Source of the DNA: Congeria kusceri
Taxonomy: Eukaryota > Mollusca > Bivalvia > Myida > Dreissenidae
Direction: 5' to 3'
Assembly: GCA_027627225.1 (NCBI GenBank)
Contig: CM051027.1
Span: 44,888,618-44,952,617 of the forward strand
Length of the DNA: 64,000 nt
Shown: one piece after another, positions 48,101-60,315 of the stretch
Layout of the letters: each line of letters starts with the position of its first letter
Numbering within the stretch: position 1 is the stretch's first letter
Program-made: the position numbers and the translations under genes
The notes under the pieces: generated by a model
What the model saw: only the letters and a program-made list of their open reading frames with translations
What the model was told of the DNA's origin: nothing
Databases searched by the model: none

Positions 48101-48272
48101 GTCTCATAAATGTGTTGTTTCCCTTTGTAGGTTATTCACAGATATAACCCAGATAGTGGAGTCTGCTTATCAGTAAAATCAATACATCACTCTAAGTCAA
48201 CATGATGCTTCTATTTTAGATCAGCATCATTACACATATATACCATTGATAGCCTGCTTCTGACATATATAC
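42135..48272 (+). repeat. 6.14-kb tandem repeat, copy 2
   Basis: Period 6138 relative to copy 3. The junction TATATACTGGTCAAAACTGG at 42129-42148 recurs at 48267-48286. Copy 2 matches copy 3 in its left part and copy 1 in its right part almost base for base, as expected for an internal unit of an array formed by unequal exchange. Confidence 0.95.
45024..45097 (-). ncRNA. tRNA-like sequence, copy 2
   Basis: As at 38887..38960, with one difference (CTTAGG preceded by GGGGC rather than GGGGT). Same boxes and T-run. Confidence 0.45.
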
Positions 48273-51200
48273 TGGTCAAAACTGGCCCTGCCCTGGGTGT
48301 TACATTGTTTATATAGACTTGAATAGCCAAATGACTTTAAAATCTCCTGAAACCGCAGTTTTTTCGTATTTGATATGTAACATTGTATAGTGGTCCTCAA
48401 CAAAGATTGTTAAAATTATGCCCCTGGGGTAAAAAGTGGTCATGACCTGGGGCGTCACATGATTTATATAGACTTATATGGCAAGTGGGCCTTAAAAATC
48501 TTCCTTGTTGAAACCATAAGGCCCAGAGGTTTTATATTTTGCGTGAAACATTGTGGAGTGGTCCTCTACAAAGATTGTTCAAATGATGTCCCTGGGGTAA
48601 AATTTGCCACCCCCAGGAGTCACATGGTTTATATACATTTAAATAGCAAAATGGCTTGAAAAATCTCCTCTGAAACTGCAAGGCCCAGTGGGATCATATT
48701 GGGTATGAAAGATTGAAAAGTGGTCCACTACAAATATTGTTCAAATTATGCCCCTGGGGTACAAGGTGGCCATGCCCTGTGGGTCACATGGTTTATATAG
48801 ACTAAAAAAATATCTAAAATTGCAAGGCCCAGATCTTTATACTCGGGTAAGGCGTTAAGTGCCATTTTCCCCTTTTTGTTATTAGCCATTATGCCTTAAA
48901 CTCAGGTGAGCGACCTAGGGCCATCAAGGACCTCTTGTTTTTCTCTTCCATGAATCTTTTTTTATATTCACATATTTTGCAAATCGCTCAGTACCTAATA
49001 CAATAAAACCATAAAAAAATGGGGGTCACCGAATTAGATTTTTAGAAAAATGCATGTAAATGACCTACCCGTAAATGCATTATAGACATTATTTTTGTTG
49101 TTTTTATTTTAGCAAACAAATACTTTTGACCATTGATTGGTAAAACATGACGACATTCTTTTGGTTGAAAGGCTTATTGTAAGAAAGCAATCCGTTACAT
49201 GGTGAAAAAAGTAATATTATGTTTGCCAAAAATGCTTTTTCATCCATTTTTTGCGAAAAAATATACATCTACATTTTGTAATCATATACAAGCTTGGTTT
49301 TGACTGTAGAAAAGAATCTGTTCCATGAAAAGTCCCAATTTTTTTTATATTTAACACATAATTATATGCTTAATAGCCTGGAAAAAGGAAAACAGGGGGT
49401 CACGGTGCTTGTTTTCGATAAAAAAAAAAATATATATTTTTTTAGTAACAGCAGTTGATTATTACGATGTACTAAAAGTGATTACAGGCAAAACGCTTTC
49501 ACATTAATCGCTAGCAAGTTCACAGCTATGTGCGAGTTCAATATTCAGGCTGCGTGTTCCTAATTTCGTGTTCAGTGTATTAACAAACTTTCACAAATAA
49601 TCGAGTCACAAGACACTCCTACTATAATCATGGTAATTATTATGATTCCAGTTGATAATTTCACAATATTTAATAAATATTATCTGTCAAGAAACTTCAC
49701 ATTTTGAAGATTTGTAAATCAACTCCACTGATGCACGAAAAGATGCGCATAAAAAACTACCGAAATCGTCTGTAAGACTATCGGGAGCATAATTATGTCC
49801 AGCATGGATGGATTTTCAAGTAACTTGGCAGAAGTGATAAGCATTGTGAGGTGGCGTGTCGTGCTCAAGAACCAGGTCCAAGGTCAAGGTCAAATACAAG
49901 AAACGAATCGTTTAGACAGTGTCCAGATCATATCTTTGTCCAGCATGGAAGGATTTCCCCAAAAATGGCAGAAGTGATAAGCATTTTGAGAAAGTGTATT
50001 GCGCACAAGAAACGGGTCACTTTGTCTAAAATCAAGGACACACTTAAAGGCCAAAGGTCAAATATAATAATGTTCAGAACCTAATATTTTCATGTATGGA
50101 GTAATGTTCAAGTAAGTTAGCAGAAATAATCACTATCATGAGAAGGTGGGCTGGGCATAAGAACTAGGTTCAAGGTCAAAGTCACACTTAAAGGGTCATG
50201 TACGCGACACATCATCTGGTCATGAGGAATAATTATTTAAAAATCCTACTAGGCATTATGAAGTTATGGAGCGGAAATGAAATACAATTATTTGACATTT
50301 GGCCTTGAATTGTGACCTTGACCTTTGATGGACAAGCATGGGTCATCGGCGCGTCACATCGTCTGGTCATGGGGAATAATAATCTGAAGTTATATTAAAA
50401 TCCTTCCATGCAATACGAAGTTATGAAGCGGAAACAAAATACAAGTATTTTACCTGTATTTGACCTTTGACCTTGAATTGTGACCTTGACCTTTGTATGA
50501 TAAGCATGGGTCATGTACGCGACACATCGTCTAGTCACGGGGAATAATTATCGGAAATTATATTAAAATCCTTCCAGGCATTAAGAAGTTATGGAGTAGA
50601 CACTAAATACAAGTATTTGACCATTGACCTTGAATTGTGACTTTGACCTTTGACAGACACGCATGGGTCATGTACGCGACACATCGTCTGGTCATGGAGA
50701 ATAATAATCTGAAGTTATATTAAAATCCTTCCAGGCATTACGAAGTTATGGAGTGGAAACGAAATATGGGACGTAACGAGGTACAGACCAACACGCGTGA
50801 TTCCTATATAGCTCCCACTTTTTCAGAAAGTGGGGGTATACTAACTTGGCAGAAGTGATAAGTGATCATGAGACGGTATGTCGCACACAAGAACAACATC
50901 CCTAGGACCAAGGACACATATTTGTCCAAAGAATTCATAATTACCCAAGTTTGAATTAGACTATCACATTTAAGATTATTATGGGATATTTTTTAATACC
51001 TTAACTTACCTCACAGATAGAGATGAATTTAAGGAACTTGTTTACAGATTTTTGTAGTTTTTGAAGTATGGCATAAAATGTCTTAAATTGACAGGTTTAA
51101 GCATCAGAACTAAAGAGCTGAAGTATAATAGTTCATAAAAAGATTTAAAAAAATAAAAAAAGTTGCTCCCACTGGGGTTCGAACCTAAGGCCCCTGGATC

Positions 51201-54200
51201 AAAAGGCTAACGCCTTAACTACTCCGCCATTCCAATTTTTCGGCATAGCTGTCTAAGATCACTTTTGACCTAGATATCTTGCGATAATTATGCTGCGGGA
51301 AAATTGAATGCCAATAAAAATGGGCAATTTTCCTAATTTTAGGGAATGCAAACTTCAAACAATGGTCTAAGGTATACCAATAACTGTTGCATACTTTTGG
51401 GGATTAAAAAATTGCATAATTGTTTACATAAGCGGTTAAAATGAAGTTATAAACATATCCTCGACATATACTCTAGAACTGAGGCTAATTATGAACGTAT
51501 TTTCTCATTGTATGCCATTCACAGAATGCTGTATTCATTCACGTAACGAAATAACTATTTTGTTTAGCCTACACTTAAATAAGCAGTACGCTCTATAAAT
51601 AGCAATTGCGCAATGTTCCCATTCATAAATCTCATTCGCACAGTTTCCGTTCCATGTAGCCCATTGATTTTAGCGAGTTCATCACATTCCAGAAACAGTA
51701 GTGCCATTCTAAAAATAGCGCGCGTTGCTAGCAACCGTTGTATAGCTGTGTTAATATACTCGTACATGCATCAATAATAGCGTTCAGAGAATCATAAACC
51801 TAAAAATTTCAATAAATGGGGAATTTATATTTATAAACTTACTGTTAATTTGAAATAAAATTGTGGTAACGATTTATTAACGATTATTTATAATTGCATC
51901 TTTCTATCAACTTCTCCAGTAGATGTTATTTAATCTGTAAAAAGATGCTACATTTTCTATAGATAAAATGTTATGAAAGAAGATTCGGAATACGTCGAAT
52001 TGTTATTCGCGTAGCATGAATACACAATTTGCAATACTAATTATACACAGGAACCCTTGATATATCATATTTCTACTGATATAATTTAAAATCGTCATAG
52101 TCTAATGAATTTTTATGTTTGCGTAATCAAAAATAAAGTCTTAACATTTCAAAAATCGCTGAATGTTTTCTGACTATTGCTTTCTATTGGGATACACAGT
52201 ATAAATGCTTATTTGACTTCAAATCGTTATTATATTAAATAACTAACATGAATGGTATATTACCGGTACTATAAATAACTATATAGACTCGTATGATACA
52301 TAAGAATTTTAATTCATTCCCATAATCATTGTCTAACATTGTTGAATTGGCTCGACAAATTCAGATAACAATTATGTCAACCTAAATTATTTTGGTTATT
52401 CATATATCACTGGTAGAAAAATGGAGCTGTATTATTGGTTTATATAAGGCATAGATATTAATGATACTTTTATTTAATTTTTAAATTAATAAATTTATTT
52501 CAAATTAACTTTTGGGTCCGAGAAGTTTTCTTATAGTGTCCGAAAAATCTGGGGTTCAATAAATCTCCTAATATTGGTGGGCACCAAAAAAACTGGGGTC
52601 TGAGAAGTCACGTAACCGATCCTCTTGGCCGTCTGTTAAGGTAATTTTTAAATGACATCTCAATATTAATTTCAACGCCGATTGTCTTTTTTAAAGACAT
52701 TTCTTGTTTTATTTAAACCGGCATTTTTTTCTTTATGTAAGTGATCCGCGGGTTGTCAACAATTTTAACGAAAACAACAGAAACATTCCAAATTATCTCA
52801 TCGATAAGCGTTACAAACGCTTGATAATTTTATCAATTTCAACTGATGATTACTCATTAACGAAACGGTATTTACAGTATATTTCTATGTCCGTAGTGTT
52901 ATTTTGGTCCTTTATATACACTATTATTTTATTTTTAGAATCTGTGACAAAAAGTTGGGAAATTGTCAATTAACTGTGAACAGGTCCCTTTAAGATGCAC
53001 AAATACCGTGACTCTACCTTTGAAGTTTATTTAGTATGCAAGACAAGAATCATAAGTCTGTAATGAATTGATTTATTTAAGGATCTTTTATAAAAAAATT
53101 GGTTGCACTTTTCTTAAAATGTATTGTAAACAAACAGCCTTCAGGCTTTGTATACTTATTATGGATTTTGATTTTCAGTTATTGTCACTTGATCTTACGA
53201 TGTAAATCAGACGAGCGTTAGCATCCATTTTCAGTTATGATGTCCTTGACCCTGATATGCACAAAACTGTCATTAATTGATTATTTTGAAGATTTCTAGG
53301 ACAATTTAATTGAGTAAGGTTCGGTGACGTCACAATGTTAACAAGAAAAGGGCCAAACGCAACCTAAATTATATGCTTTTTAGCTAGAGTTCTCGAAGAA
53401 AAAAAGTCAACTTATTGTCGCTCTGTCGTCTGCGTCGGCGTTAGTTAAGTTTTTTGGTTAAGTTTTTTGTCAGAATCCATTTCTCAAAAGCTATGAAAGG
53501 TATCCATTTGAAACTTTCAATACTTGTTCACTATCAAAAGGGTAATGCATTACAACAAGGCAGGTAACCCTGTGATTTGTATTTCCAGAGTTATCTGCCC
53601 TTGTTTGGACTTATAACTTATAATATTTTGACATTTTTTTAAATATAAAATTTCTCAATAACTTTCAAGGACATTAAATTGAAACTCAAGATACTTGTTA
53701 TGGTGCTGACCCTATTCTGCAGACATGAGGAGGTAAATCTTTTAAGGATTTTGTTGGAGTTATTGCCCTTTTTAGCTCACCTGAGCACGAAATGCTCGGT
53801 GAGCTATTGGTATAGGGGACCTCTCCGGCGGCGGCCGTATGCCGTCAACAATTTGGCCCGTTATCGCGATAAAGACTACATTTTTTATTCAATCTTGACC
53901 AAACTTGCACAGTTTGTGTATAACCATACAATCTGGGGCGGGTTCGATAATGGGCCCGATCGGACCAGGAACACCAGAGCTATTGTCCCTTTTTTTTGCC
54001 CCAAATACATCTATTCCTGAATAACTCACCTGGTAAAGTTAATGCAGTGAATGCAGTATCAAGAAGATAAGTCTCATAAATGTGTTGTTTCCCTTTGTAG
54101 GTTATTCACAGATATAACCCAGATAGTGGAGTCTGCTTATCAGTAAAATCAATACATCACTCTGAGTCAACATGATGCTTCTATTTTAGATCAGCATCAT

Positions 54201-54240
54201 TACACATATATACCATTGATAGCCCGCTTCTGACATATAT
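48273..54240 (+). repeat. 6.14-kb tandem repeat, copy 3 (shortened)
   Basis: About 170 bases shorter than the other copies. One of the two 140-bp direct repeats plus its spacer is missing, and 14 bases near 53037 are lost. The last ~1.3 kb shows more substitutions than the same region of copies 1 and 2. It ends at TGACATATAT (54231..54240), where unrelated sequence begins. Confidence 0.95.
51162..51235 (-). ncRNA. tRNA-like sequence, copy 3
   Basis: Same as copy 2 at 45024..45097. Confidence 0.45.
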
Positions 54241-54692
54241 TTTGGCTGTGTATGCAGCAATAAAATTTTCCACTGTCTGTCTTGGCATCCAGTCAGGACC
54301 AAGATTAAAACAATAATCAGTAGCTAGAATTCATGTTGTAAACAAGCAATCAGAATATAGGATTTAGATCATATCATCTAGTGCCTGAAAGGTTTAATTA
54401 TTTTCTGTAGTTTTTGGACTGTTTAGTTAGTAACTTATTCAGTATCATTTAATCATGTAACTTTTGGACTGACTTTTACATTTGACTTGGGATTTTATAC
54501 TCAAGTAATTATGTTACATGATTTTTGTAGCTGATTTATTATTTCTCCTTATTGAAAAATACTTCTACACTGTTTTACATTTTCTCCTTAATCGAGAAAT
54601 ATTTTTACACTATTTAGAGTTCACCATGCTACTTGCTGCTTTTATGGTATATACATGTATAAGTAAGGGCTTGTAGTTTGGGGACTCTATTT
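54241..54692. other. Unique AT-rich flank after the tandem repeat
   Basis: No gene or repeat recognised. Confidence 0.4.
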
Positions 54693-55533
54693 AGCTCACC
54701 TGGGCACGAAGTACTCAAGGTGAGCTATTGTGGTCAGTCTGTGTACAGCGTCCGTTTAGTTCTTCGTCGTCCGTCGTCAACATTTTACTTCAAACAACTT
54801 CTCTGAAACCACTGGGTGGATTTTAACCTAACTTGGCAGGAAGGTTCCTGGGAAGGTCCTTTACCAAATTTCTTCAATTTATTAAAATATATTGAAAAGT
54901 CTGGTTGCCATGTCAACCAAAAGCTTAAAAACTGTAAAACTTAAAAAATCTTCTTGTCAGAAACCACTGGCTGGATTTCAAAATAATTTCAAAGAAATGT
55001 TCCTTGTGTGACCCTCTATCAAATTCCTTGAAATCATTTTGATTCGTTAAAAAACATGGCTGCCAAAGGGGCGGGGCAGTTTTCTTTATATAACTATATT
55101 GAAAACTTCAAAAATCTTCTAGTCTGAAACCACTGGCTGGATTTCAAAATTATTTCACAGAAAAGTTCCTTGGGTGACCCTCTACCAAATTCCTTCAAAT
55201 CATTTTGATTCGCTAAAAAACATGGCCGCAAGGGGGCAGGCAGTTTTCCTTATATGGTTTACTGAAAACTTTAAAAAAAATCTCATCTGAGACCACTGGC
55301 TGGATTTCAAAATAATTTCACAGAAATGTTCCTTGGGTGACCCTCTACCAAAGTCGTTGAAATAATTTTGATTCGTGAAAAAAAACATGGTCGCCAGGGG
55401 GGCGGGGCAGTTTTCTTTATATGGATATATTAAAAACTTTAAAAATCTTCTAATCTAAAACCATTGGCTGGATTTCCAACTAATTTCACATAAATGTTCC
55501 TTTGGTGACCCTCTACCAAATTCCTTGTAAAGT
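54693..55533 (+). mobile_element. Hairpin-ended element J, core-3 repeats, right end missing
   Basis: The hairpin AGCTCACCTGGGCACGAAGT then ACTCAAGGTGAGCT occupies 54693..54726. Four ~165-bp core-3 units follow: CCACTGGCTGGATTTCAAAA, TTCCTTGGGTGACCCTCTAC, CAAATTCCTTCAAATCATTT and GGGGCGGGGCAGTTTTCTTT. The array stops at CAAATTCCTTG near 55533. A core-3 unit with the matching right terminus is at 62115..62270. Confidence 0.7.
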
Positions 55534-57045
55534 GGATGCTATCAAAACAAAACACTTAATTAACCAAAACACTTAATTAACCAAAACAATTTAATTATTG
55601 AAACTAAAAAATAAAACAACAAAATATCTGACAAACTTAATAAAAATGTTCTGTGGTCTAGGCATTTTTTAGGGTAGGTCAGGTATATGTTTATAAATGT
55701 AGCCTATAAGACCTGTTTAAATTGCTAAAGCTGTTGTTGATGTTGCTTATTTTTGAAGATGATTATACATATTAAAATGATGAAGGCTATGATGCTTATG
55801 ATACTGTGATTTTGCTGTTTTTGATGATGATGATGATAATGATGATTTTGATGATGATGATGATGGTGATGATGACGATGATGATGATGATTATGTAGTG
55901 GTAATGAGGCATGGACATAAACAACAACCCAATATTAGAATTATATATTTGAATATTCAAATTAAATATTCCCAATACTTCTGGTAATTATCATAATCTC
56001 CAGAAAATCACATCAGGGAGGAACACAAAAACCAGAGCAACTGTTTACTTGAAACTTATTTGACCTCCTATCCTATGTCAGAAATTGTATAACTTTCCCC
56101 AACTGGCCTATTTATCCTCATGTGGCCCAATGAACTTGGTCTGTGGTTAAGCAGCTCCCTAAACAATTCAGTAAACTGCACTATGATTAACAAAGGAATA
56201 TTTGCACATGATTCTTCCAAGGTGTAATATAAACTGGGTTCTGTGTTGGAAAGGTTCTGTTTCAGAGAAATATTTTCAGTTTTTCACAAGTTAGTAATGT
56301 GCCTAGAAATTTAATATTTAGAAATTTAATATTTATATGTCACTGACATTAATAAAGAGTTTGTTTTGAAAGTTATTTGTCCACTTCTGGTTGCATGATC
56401 AGATGGGACACCCTCCCAGTCCTACATACAAGCTGCAAATTTTGCTCAAAAGTGAGCATGCCTGTACCGTTACTCATACAATCACCGTGAAGTCATTAAG
56501 GGTCAGTGTGGAAACATTCACAGCATGGGAGGGCATTTAATGTATACAGATCTTCTGATAAGCCAGGCCTCCGGATGTTGTGTTTGTAAAAACTGTACTC
56601 TTCATGAGTGTTTATAAGATTGAGAAGAAACGAATTTTAATATGTTTGTTCATGTCTTGATATTATTACATCTAGAGTGAATTTGTAACAAGGTATGTCA
56701 TGTGTTATGTTTAAAGCAAGGCATTTGTTTTAAAATAAAATCTCAATTGTTAGACATTAACATGTATGCACATATTTGAATAATTGCTGTAAATCTAATT
56801 TTTAGAAAAACATATATCACTATAATCATTAAATTTTACCTGTACAATCATGCAATATTCGACTTTCAATACCCGAAATGTTCAGCTTAATATAATAATA
56901 TAATGTATGTACAAGTGTATAAAATATTGTTATTTAAATTCTAGAGTAATGCAAAGTTTTTATGTGACTAGGACCACTTAAATACTTTAAAATGTGGTTA
57001 ATGATCCTTCCGTATAAATAATCATAAAATGTTTTTGCTTTTTAG
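55534..57045. other. AT-rich sequence, likely intron or intergenic, with a GAT-rich microsatellite
   Basis: An imperfect GATGATGAT run lies at about 55828..55893. If the exon at 57046 is real, at least its 3' part is intron, ending TTTTTGCTTTTTAG. A 43-codon open stretch near 56460..56605 has no supporting splice sites. Confidence 0.5.
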
Positions 57046-57507
57046 ATTTTTGAGATTTACCAGAAATGGCGTGATAATGAAATTTTCAGTGATCTTTCAA
57101 ATACATTAAGATTCAGAGAGAAAGGAAAATCTTGCCGTAGGCGATTTTTTTATACGTTTGTTATGGCAAATGGAGACGGTTTAAAAAATAATAATTTAAA
57201 GCGTGCTCTACAGACTTTTCTGAAAGTGGTTCAAGGTGACAAGGATTCCGCAACATTACGGGCAATTCTGCTACATATTTGTAAAAACGATTCTTTAACT
57301 TCATGTAGGAAGCTCTTTGGTGTAATTGAAAATGATCTTATTGGAGATAAAAGGGAAAGAACATTGACAACTTTAGAATTATACAAGCTACTAGTAATAG
57401 CCAAAACTCAGATTCGAAGAACTTCTACTCTATTTGACAATTTAAAGGTGAATGAAAATGACATTGCAACATTGATGATAGACCATAAAAACATTTCAGT
57501 TAACTAG
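57046..57507 (+). CDS. Probable terminal coding exon of an unrecognised protein
   Basis: A strong acceptor (TTTTTGCTTTTTAG) is followed by 153 open codons and a TAG stop at 57505. The stretch begins IFEIYQKWRDNEIFSDLSNT and contains CRRRFFYTFVMANGDG, FLKVVQGDKDSATLRA and LTTLELYKLLVIAKTQ. It looks helical and charged, with no signal peptide, membrane segment or known motif. An internal ATG at 57163 would start a 114-residue product, but the frame is open back to the acceptor, so I prefer an exon. No upstream exon could be found by eye. A poly(A) signal AATAAA follows at 57818. An isolated open relic of a mobile element is the alternative. Confidence 0.5.
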   Translation: MFEIYQKWRDNEIFSDLSNTLRFREKGKSCRRRFFYTFVMANGDGLKNNNLKRALQTFLKVVQGDKDSATLRAILLHICKNDSLTSCRKLFGVIENDLIGDKRERTLTTLELYKLLVIAKTQIRRTSTLFDNLKVNENDIATLMIDHKNISVN

Positions 57508-58214
57508 AATAGAAATTAATATGTTAGTTTGAAAACTGTTTTGCAAAATCAGTGGTATTAGAGGAATTGAATTATAAAAAGTCCGGGACTTGAAAATGAC
57601 CACTATCTTAGCCACCATCTCGGTAATAGACAGGGGATCTCTCAGTAATTCACCATGACCAGATTCCAGTCATAATCTGGTTCAGCCCGAGTTCATGTTA
57701 AGATATCCCACAGAGCGGCAAATACATAGAACAGTTAGCTTCTTGCATGGAAATTCAGGCAAGTGTAGCTTGTATGTAGGGCTCCATCTATGTTTCTGTC
57801 TGTATGTCTGTCTGTGCAATAAAATGTGGGTCCTGCAATAACTCCATAAATACAAAAGCTAGGTTCATGAAACTTTGTGTGGTTATAGAGGGCAATGGTA
57901 AGATATTGCATTTTAATTAATTGTTGTTTTTTTTTGCATCAGGAAAAGTGTTGAAAATTGCACATAAGCAGGTGTTATGCTAAAACTTTAATTTGTTGGA
58001 CTTCAGTGGATTAAACAAAAAAATCATAGACAAAAGTCAAATTGCAGTAGTTATGGCATCAAGTCTTTCAAATTTTGCATTATCATTTAATTACTTTACA
58101 GATGAAGTTATAATAAGTATCTAAGATAGCCATTTTTAACCAAATGAAAATTTGTGGTTATTAGATCGGGGTATGTCGTTGGGCATGTGGGCTGACAGAC
58201 TTGACAGCAGCACG
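57508..58214 (+). other. 3' flank of the 57046..57507 exon
   Basis: Non-coding sequence. AATAAA at 57818..57823 is the best poly(A) signal candidate. A short (TGTC)-like run lies at about 57796..57815. Confidence 0.45.
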
Positions 58215-58385
58215 AACTTTTGGTTTCTGAACAATAACTTGAGAACAAATATTGCTATTGTAATAAACTTCATACAAAGATGCCTCGCTTGAGGTTGCAT
58301 CTGGGGTGGTTGTGGTCAAGGGCACCATTAATAAAAAAAAATAAATCCTGTCTGTTTAATAACTTGAGTACACACTGAGTTACAG
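58215..58385 (+). repeat. Degenerate core-4 repeat unit
   Basis: One or two degraded units, with TTCATACAAAGATGCCTCGC, GGTTGCATCTGGGGTGGTTG and TAACTTGAGTACACACTGAG, resemble the core-4 units of element G (TTGCATATGGGGTGGG, TAACTTGAGAAC). Confidence 0.5.
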
Positions 58386-58555
58386 TGTATGGGGTGTGAC
58401 CATATAATCCAGGTCCAGCTAGCCAATTTGATTGTAAAAATAGATATGGCAGTACTCCAGCCAGAATTTAAAAAGGACAGGGTGCTAATTCCTAAAAGGG
58501 GCACTTTTTGCGCGCGTTCGTATTTTTTGCAAGTACCAGTTGGCTTGCTAGTTAG

Positions 58556-59500
58556 AACCCCACATGGTCTATCTTGATGGGACCCATATGGGCTTGCTAT
58601 TTGTGACCCATCTAGACCTGCTTGTTGGGGCCAATATGGACTTTCTTGCTGGGGCCCATATGGGCTTGCTGTTGGTGACCCATCTAGGCCTGCTTGTTAG
58701 GGGCCCATATTACCTTTCTTGCTGAGACCCATATGGGCTTGCTTTTTGTGGGCCGACATGAGCTTTCTTGATGGGACTGATATGGATTTGCTTGTGTGAA
58801 CCCATGTGGGCTTTCTTGCTGGGACCCATTTGAGCTTGTTGGCCTGGGACCCATCTGAGACTGATATGAGCATGACATGTATGTGGGACCTACATGGGGC
58901 CTATGTAGTTAATAAGCCCAGACATATCCCATATCAGGCCCACATGGGTTGGCTTGCCAGGACCTATATATGCTTAATTGCTGGGGACCCAAATGGGCTT
59001 TTTTGATGGGACCCATATAGGGTTGCTTAAATGGGATCCATATGGGCTTGATTGCTGTGGACCCATGTGGGCTTCCTCTTTGTGACCCATATGGGCTTGT
59101 TTTTTGGGGACCCATATGAGCCTTCTTACTGGGGCCCATATTGGCTTAGCTCTCTTGCTGGGACCTATATGGGCATTCTGTTGTTGATCCATATGGACAT
59201 ATTGTTCGGGACGCATATAGGCTTTCTTGCTGGGACCCATATGGGCTTGCTTGCCTGGGTACCTATATGGGCTTTCTTGCTAGGACCCATATGGGCTTTC
59301 TTGTAGTGTGCCCATTTTGGGCTTTCTTTCTAGGACCCAACTGGTTCTGATATGGGCAAGACCACACAAATGGGTCTCACGTGCAGCCCATATGGTACAT
59401 TAGACCAGATAAAGCCCTTTCTCGGCCCAAATGGGATGACTTACTAGGACCCATATGGGCATACTTGCTGGGAACCCATGTGGGCTTGCTGCTTGGTCCG
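58556..59500. repeat. CCATATGGGC minisatellite (~33-37-bp units)
   Basis: About 25 imperfect units of the form GGGACCCATATGGGCTTGCT then TGCTTGCT, with CCATATGG palindromes at the centre. Unit length drifts, and three interruptions carry CACATGGGGCCCATATG. Both strands have several overlapping open frames of 64-93 codons (for example plus GPIWAFLLGPIWAFL). These follow from the unit and have no start, splice or composition support as genes. Confidence 0.85.
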
Positions 59501-59750
59501 ATATGGGCCCAATATTATCAGAAAAATATTATATGGGACACACATGGGGCCCATATGATATATTTGCCCAGGTATAGCCAATACGGCCTTGCTTGCTGGG
59601 GAACTGTTCAATTACAATTTCAATGTCAATATCCATATATTAATGATGTTATATTTCTATAAGTAGCAGTGTAACTTTACTAAAATTATCTTACTTAAAT
59701 TTTAACAGTAGATTTAAATATTAATATTATTTTCAAGGGTGTATCTAAGG

Positions 59751-60315
59751 CAAAATCGAATATACGCCCGACTGAAAACACATAAAATAACGCATCTGGA
59801 ACGACAACATACCTAAAATTTCTTTTTAAATTTGCATCAGATAAATTGTAATTAGCACTTAGTAGTAGTTTTATATGTATTATACATTTTATTTTATTGA
59901 GCAATAAATCTGCCGGTTTCAAACGATGAATAGATTTCATTCCTTTTAAGTTTCCGCTTTTATATGCGTACACTACATCAAACGCAGATGTATGTAACTT
60001 TAGATTTACTGATTACGTAGAATTTTCTGTCTTGCTGTTTTGCTGTATGCCCGAATGAAAACACATAAAATATATCTGAAACAACAACATACATAAAATT
60101 TGAATCAGATAAATTGTAATTAGCACTTAGTAAGTTTTATAATCATGTAATTTACATGTTTATTGCGCAATAAATAAATCTGCCTGTTTCAAACGATGAA
60201 TACATTTCATTCCTTTGAAGTTGCCGCTTTTATATGCGTCCACTACATCAAACGCAAATGTATGTAACTTTAAATCTACTGATTGCGCAAATTTTCCATT
60301 TTGCTGCTTTTCTCT
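59751..60315. repeat. ~285-bp tandem duplication
   Basis: 59762..60045 and 60046..60315 share GAAAACACATAAAATA, CAGATAAATTGTAATTAGCA, TTTCAAACGATGAATA, CCGCTTTTATATGCGT and ACTACATCAAACGCA. They are clearly diverged. On the minus strand both copies keep a frame LKLHT-AFDVV-AYKSGN-KGMK-IHRLK-ADL, interrupted further upstream by a stop in the left copy only. Most differences are non-synonymous, so coding constraint is doubtful. Confidence 0.75.

Noticed and set aside
56460..56605. 43-codon Cys-rich stretch (CCVCKNCTLHEC) as an exon upstream of 57046
   Set aside because: No acceptor at its start and no donor in a phase compatible with the exon at 57046.
59052..59306. Hydrophobic GPIWAFLL-type repeat protein
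   Set aside because: It is a translation of the CCATATGGGC minisatellite, and similar frames are open on both strands.
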